Source of the DNA: Anaerolineae bacterium
GTDB lineage: Bacteria; Chloroflexota; Anaerolineae; Anaerolineales; Anaerolineaceae
Assembly: GCA_016213455.1 (NCBI GenBank)
Contig: JACRAG010000023.1
Span: forward strand, 1 to 6,731
DNA: 6,731 bases
Reading direction: 5' to 3'
Part shown: one piece after another, positions 5,643 through 6,731 of the stretch
Layout of the letters: each line of letters begins with the position of its first letter
Position numbering within the stretch: position 1 is the first letter of the stretch
The notes under the pieces: model-generated
The model's input: the letters and a program-made list of their open reading frames with translations, nothing else
Told to the model about the DNA's origin: nothing
Databases searched by the model: none
Translations under genes and position numbers: made by a program

Positions 5643-5671
5643 ATAGTAGCATAAGCGTTCGATCACGTCAA
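5643..5671 (-). promoter_or_regulatory. Extended -10 sigma70 promoter of the LysM lipoprotein gene
   Basis: On the minus strand TTGACG (5671-5666) lies 17 bases before TACTAT (5648-5643), and the bases ahead of the -10 read TGC, giving the extended TGn element. Transcription should start near 5636, with a leader of about 100 bases before the ATG at 5536. Confidence 0.75.
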
Positions 5672-5872
5672 GCGCACAAGAGGATCGAAATTCGCATAGA
5701 TCAAAAAAGATGTTGCAAGAACGATACCAGTTTGAGAAAAACCGTGTGGGTCCGGTTTATTTAATCCCTGCCCCGGGGTGCGCCAGGGTTGGATTGGGGC
5801 CTGGAGACAGGTCAAAACGAGCCTCAGTTTAAGGAAACCTTGCCGCCTCCTACGAATGACATAAACCCATCA

Positions 5873-5885
5873 TGTCATCGCGAGC
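5873..5885 (+). repeat. Dispersed repeat, copy 1 (left end only)
   Basis: TGTCATCGCGAGC here recurs exactly at 6217-6229 and with one change at 6004-6016. Unlike the other two copies, this one is not followed by the closing GGCGATCTC; sequence of the next hairpin block takes its place, which suggests interruption by another repeat. Confidence 0.65.
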
Positions 5886-5906
5886 AAGCACTCCCGCCGG
5901 GTTTTG

Positions 5907-5988
5907 GTAGGGTGCGTTGCCTCAACGCACCATCTTCACATGGCGGGACAAAATGGTGCGTTGGCCCAAAGCGGCCAACACACCCTAC
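5907..5988. repeat. Compound palindrome with nested hairpins
   Basis: The outer arms GTAGGGTGCGTTG (5907-5919) and CAACACACCCTAC (5976-5988) pair with one mismatch over 13 bases. Inside are two further hairpins: GGTGCGTT (5911-5918) with AACGCACC (5924-5931), and GGTGCGTTGGCC (5955-5966) with GGCCAACACACC (5973-5984), the latter with one mismatch. The three GGTGYGTT-type arms can therefore pair in alternative ways. It resembles the GGTGCGTT/AACGCACC intergenic palindromes seen in many bacterial genomes. Confidence 0.75.
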
Positions 5989-6003
5989 GAAGAACCCGTA
6001 CCA

Positions 6004-6032
6004 TGTGATCGCGAGCCCGGCGCGGCGATCTC
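6004..6032 (+). repeat. Dispersed repeat, copy 2
   Basis: TGTGATCGCGAGC (6004-6016) and GGCGATCTC (6024-6032) form the two ends of this 29-base copy. GATCGC (6007-6012) pairs with GCGATC (6025-6030). The interior is shorter than in copy 3. Confidence 0.65.
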
Positions 6033-6037
6033 TCCCG

Positions 6038-6060
6038 CTTCTCCCGTAGGTTGGGAGAAG
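6038..6060. repeat. Hairpin with 8-bp perfect stem
   Basis: CTTCTCCC (6038-6045) pairs with GGGAGAAG (6053-6060) around a seven-base loop. It has no T tract, so it is unlikely to be an intrinsic terminator. Confidence 0.6.
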
Positions 6061-6216
6061 GGTGCGTAGAGTCCTGGGCTGCTGCGGTTCAATTGCGCCC
6101 GCATCCCAACCCATCCGGCGTGGATGTTGGGTTCCGGGCGGAGTAAGCCGTATCGTTTGAAGTACCTTACCGCCCTGCACCCAACCTACCCGACTCGCAA
6201 CGACACCCCCCAAACC

Positions 6217-6257
6217 TGTCATCGCGAGCGAGCCCTCCGGGCGAGCGTGGCGATCTC
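6217..6257 (+). repeat. Dispersed repeat, copy 3
   Basis: This 41-base copy has the same ends as copy 2: TGTCATCGCGAGC (6217-6229) and GGCGATCTC (6249-6257). Its middle contains the small hairpin GCCC-TCC-GGGC. It resembles the TGTCATTGCGAGC...GCAATCTC type of intergenic repeat that is widespread in bacterial genomes, including Chloroflexota. Confidence 0.7.
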
Positions 6258-6291
6258 GCCGAGCAACTATCCATCTCGGAGGTTGCTTCGC

Positions 6292-6308
6292 CGCCTCCTG
6301 CGGAGGCG
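6292..6308. repeat. Hairpin with 7-bp stem and 3-base loop
   Basis: CGCCTCC (6292-6298) pairs with GGAGGCG (6302-6308). A second GGAGG at 6278-6282 could compete for the same CCTCC. It marks the right end of the repeat cluster. Confidence 0.55.
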
Positions 6309-6442
6309 ATTCACAAAGACACTTCCTGGCGGTGTGTTTACACGTATCAGGGTAAAAATTCAATTGCCAGATATATCGTGCAATCGCCCCACCGGCTTGC
6401 GAGAAAAACCATCTGCACATGAGCCGCTCCTGGTTTTTGCTG

Positions 6443-6448
6443 TACAAT
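6443..6448 (+). promoter_or_regulatory. Probable -10 box of the gene starting at 6502
   Basis: TACAAT (6443-6448) sits in the context CTGTACAATAAA, nearly the same as CTGTATAATAAA ahead of nfeD. As there, no convincing -35 hexamer lies at 16-18 bases. Transcription would start near 6455, giving a leader of about 47 bases. Confidence 0.45.
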
Positions 6449-6501
6449 AAAGGCGTGTTTTGTTCATCAAAATCCCGTCTTTGGCATAAGGAAAGCACGG
6501 C

Positions 6502-6731
6502 ATGAGTCCATCCACCCGTGAAATTTTGGAAAAAGTACAGCGCGGAGAACTGAGCGCTGAAGAGGGCGCTGCCCTGCTCAACCAGGCGCAGGCTGGCACA
6601 TTTGTGCCTGAGCCTCCCCCGCCACCTGCGCCCGAAATGCCGCCGCCGGGGGCAAAACAGGACGAAAAGGTGCGCATCGATGACAAACCGGATTTCGACC
6701 CCGAACTGGACGGGCGCCTGCAGACCTGGAA
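6502..6731 (+). CDS. N-terminal part of a protein with SHOCT-like/YvlB-type leader domain (cut by window end)
   Basis: The first 76 codons are visible and the frame is still open at the edge. The first 30 residues (STREILEKVQRGELSAEEGAALLNQ) form a short two-helix motif of the kind found at the N-terminus of YvlB/LiaF-associated and other SHOCT-like proteins, where a helix-turn-helix pair follows the pattern ILxxVxxGxxSxEEAxxLL. A proline-rich linker follows (PEPPPPPAPEMPPPG, about 36-50), then a charged stretch ending DFDPELDGRLQTW. Such proteins often continue into membrane segments or a repeat domain, but that part is not visible. The ATG at 6502 is preceded by AAGGAA (6488-6493) with eight bases of spacing. 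The reading is secure as a gene start; the function is open. Confidence 0.75.
   Translation, partial: MSPSTREILEKVQRGELSAEEGAALLNQAQAGTFVPEPPPPPAPEMPPPGAKQDEKVRIDDKPDFDPELDGRLQTW

Larger units (their letters stand above)
5672..6501. other. Long intergenic repeat cluster without a supported gene
   Basis: About 830 bases separate the LysM promoter from the next start codon. The left part (5680-5765) is AT-rich with no clear signal. From about 5766 to 6310 the DNA is filled with short GC-rich hairpins and three partial copies of one repeat. The remaining 150 bases are AT-richer and hold the promoter-like box for the last gene. Open frames across it have no ribosome sites and encode the repeats themselves. 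Confidence 0.75.

Noticed and set aside
5870..6260. CRISPR array
   Set aside because: The three copies of the repeat differ in length and are unevenly spaced with structured DNA between them. There are no uniform spacers and no cas genes.
5875..6498. A 207-codon open frame on the minus strand across the repeat cluster
   Set aside because: It translates the hairpin repeats, has no ribosome site, and its product is low in hydrophobic periodicity and full of Arg, Pro and Gly.

Overview
The window looks like ordinary chromosomal DNA of a GC-rich free-living bacterium, most likely a Chloroflexota member of the Anaerolineae type. I infer this from three protein styles: a Thr/Pro/Ala-linked double-LysM lipoprotein, a stand-alone 75-residue SWIM protein, and an NfeD plus slipin pair. 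Intergenic regions crowded with short GC-rich hairpin repeats fit the same assignment. No marker gene is present, so the taxonomy is a moderate-confidence inference. There are seven genes, the last cut by the window edge. There is no rRNA, tRNA, CRISPR array, transposase or phage gene.

Layout. (1) 93-1793, minus strand: a two-gene unit encoding an MscS-family mechanosensitive channel, then a 281-residue protein with two membrane segments and a coiled-coil-like middle. A 36-bp direct repeat (35/36 identical) lies at each end of this unit. (2) 1794-2230: a divergent intergenic region with a good promoter for the channel gene, hairpins, one of the 36-bp repeats, a 15-bp perfect inverted repeat spanning 87 bp, and a TATAAT box for the next operon. 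(3) 2231-4269, plus strand: a tight operon of a short-form NfeD membrane protein, a slipin/stomatin (SPFH) protein and a GNAT acetyltransferase. (4) 4266-4703: a promoter that overlaps the GNAT stop codon, a long leader holding a 12-bp hairpin, and a small SWIM zinc-finger gene. A strong, probably bidirectional terminator follows at 4764-4798. (5) 4847-5536, minus strand: a LysM lipoprotein gene with a good extended -10 promoter. (6) 5672-6501: about 830 bases without a gene, packed with hairpins and three partial copies of a dispersed repeat. (7) 6502 onward: the start of a gene whose N-terminus resembles SHOCT-like/YvlB-type leader domains, followed by a proline-rich linker.

Functionally, most genes concern the cell envelope: turgor release (MscS), membrane-domain organisation (NfeD/slipin) and peptidoglycan binding (LysM lipoprotein). 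I find no clearly new multi-gene system. The points most worth a second look are the structured leader of the SWIM gene, the repeats bracketing the mscS unit, the coiled-coil partner of the channel, the GNAT gene attached to the NfeD/slipin pair, and the composite repeat cluster near the right end.
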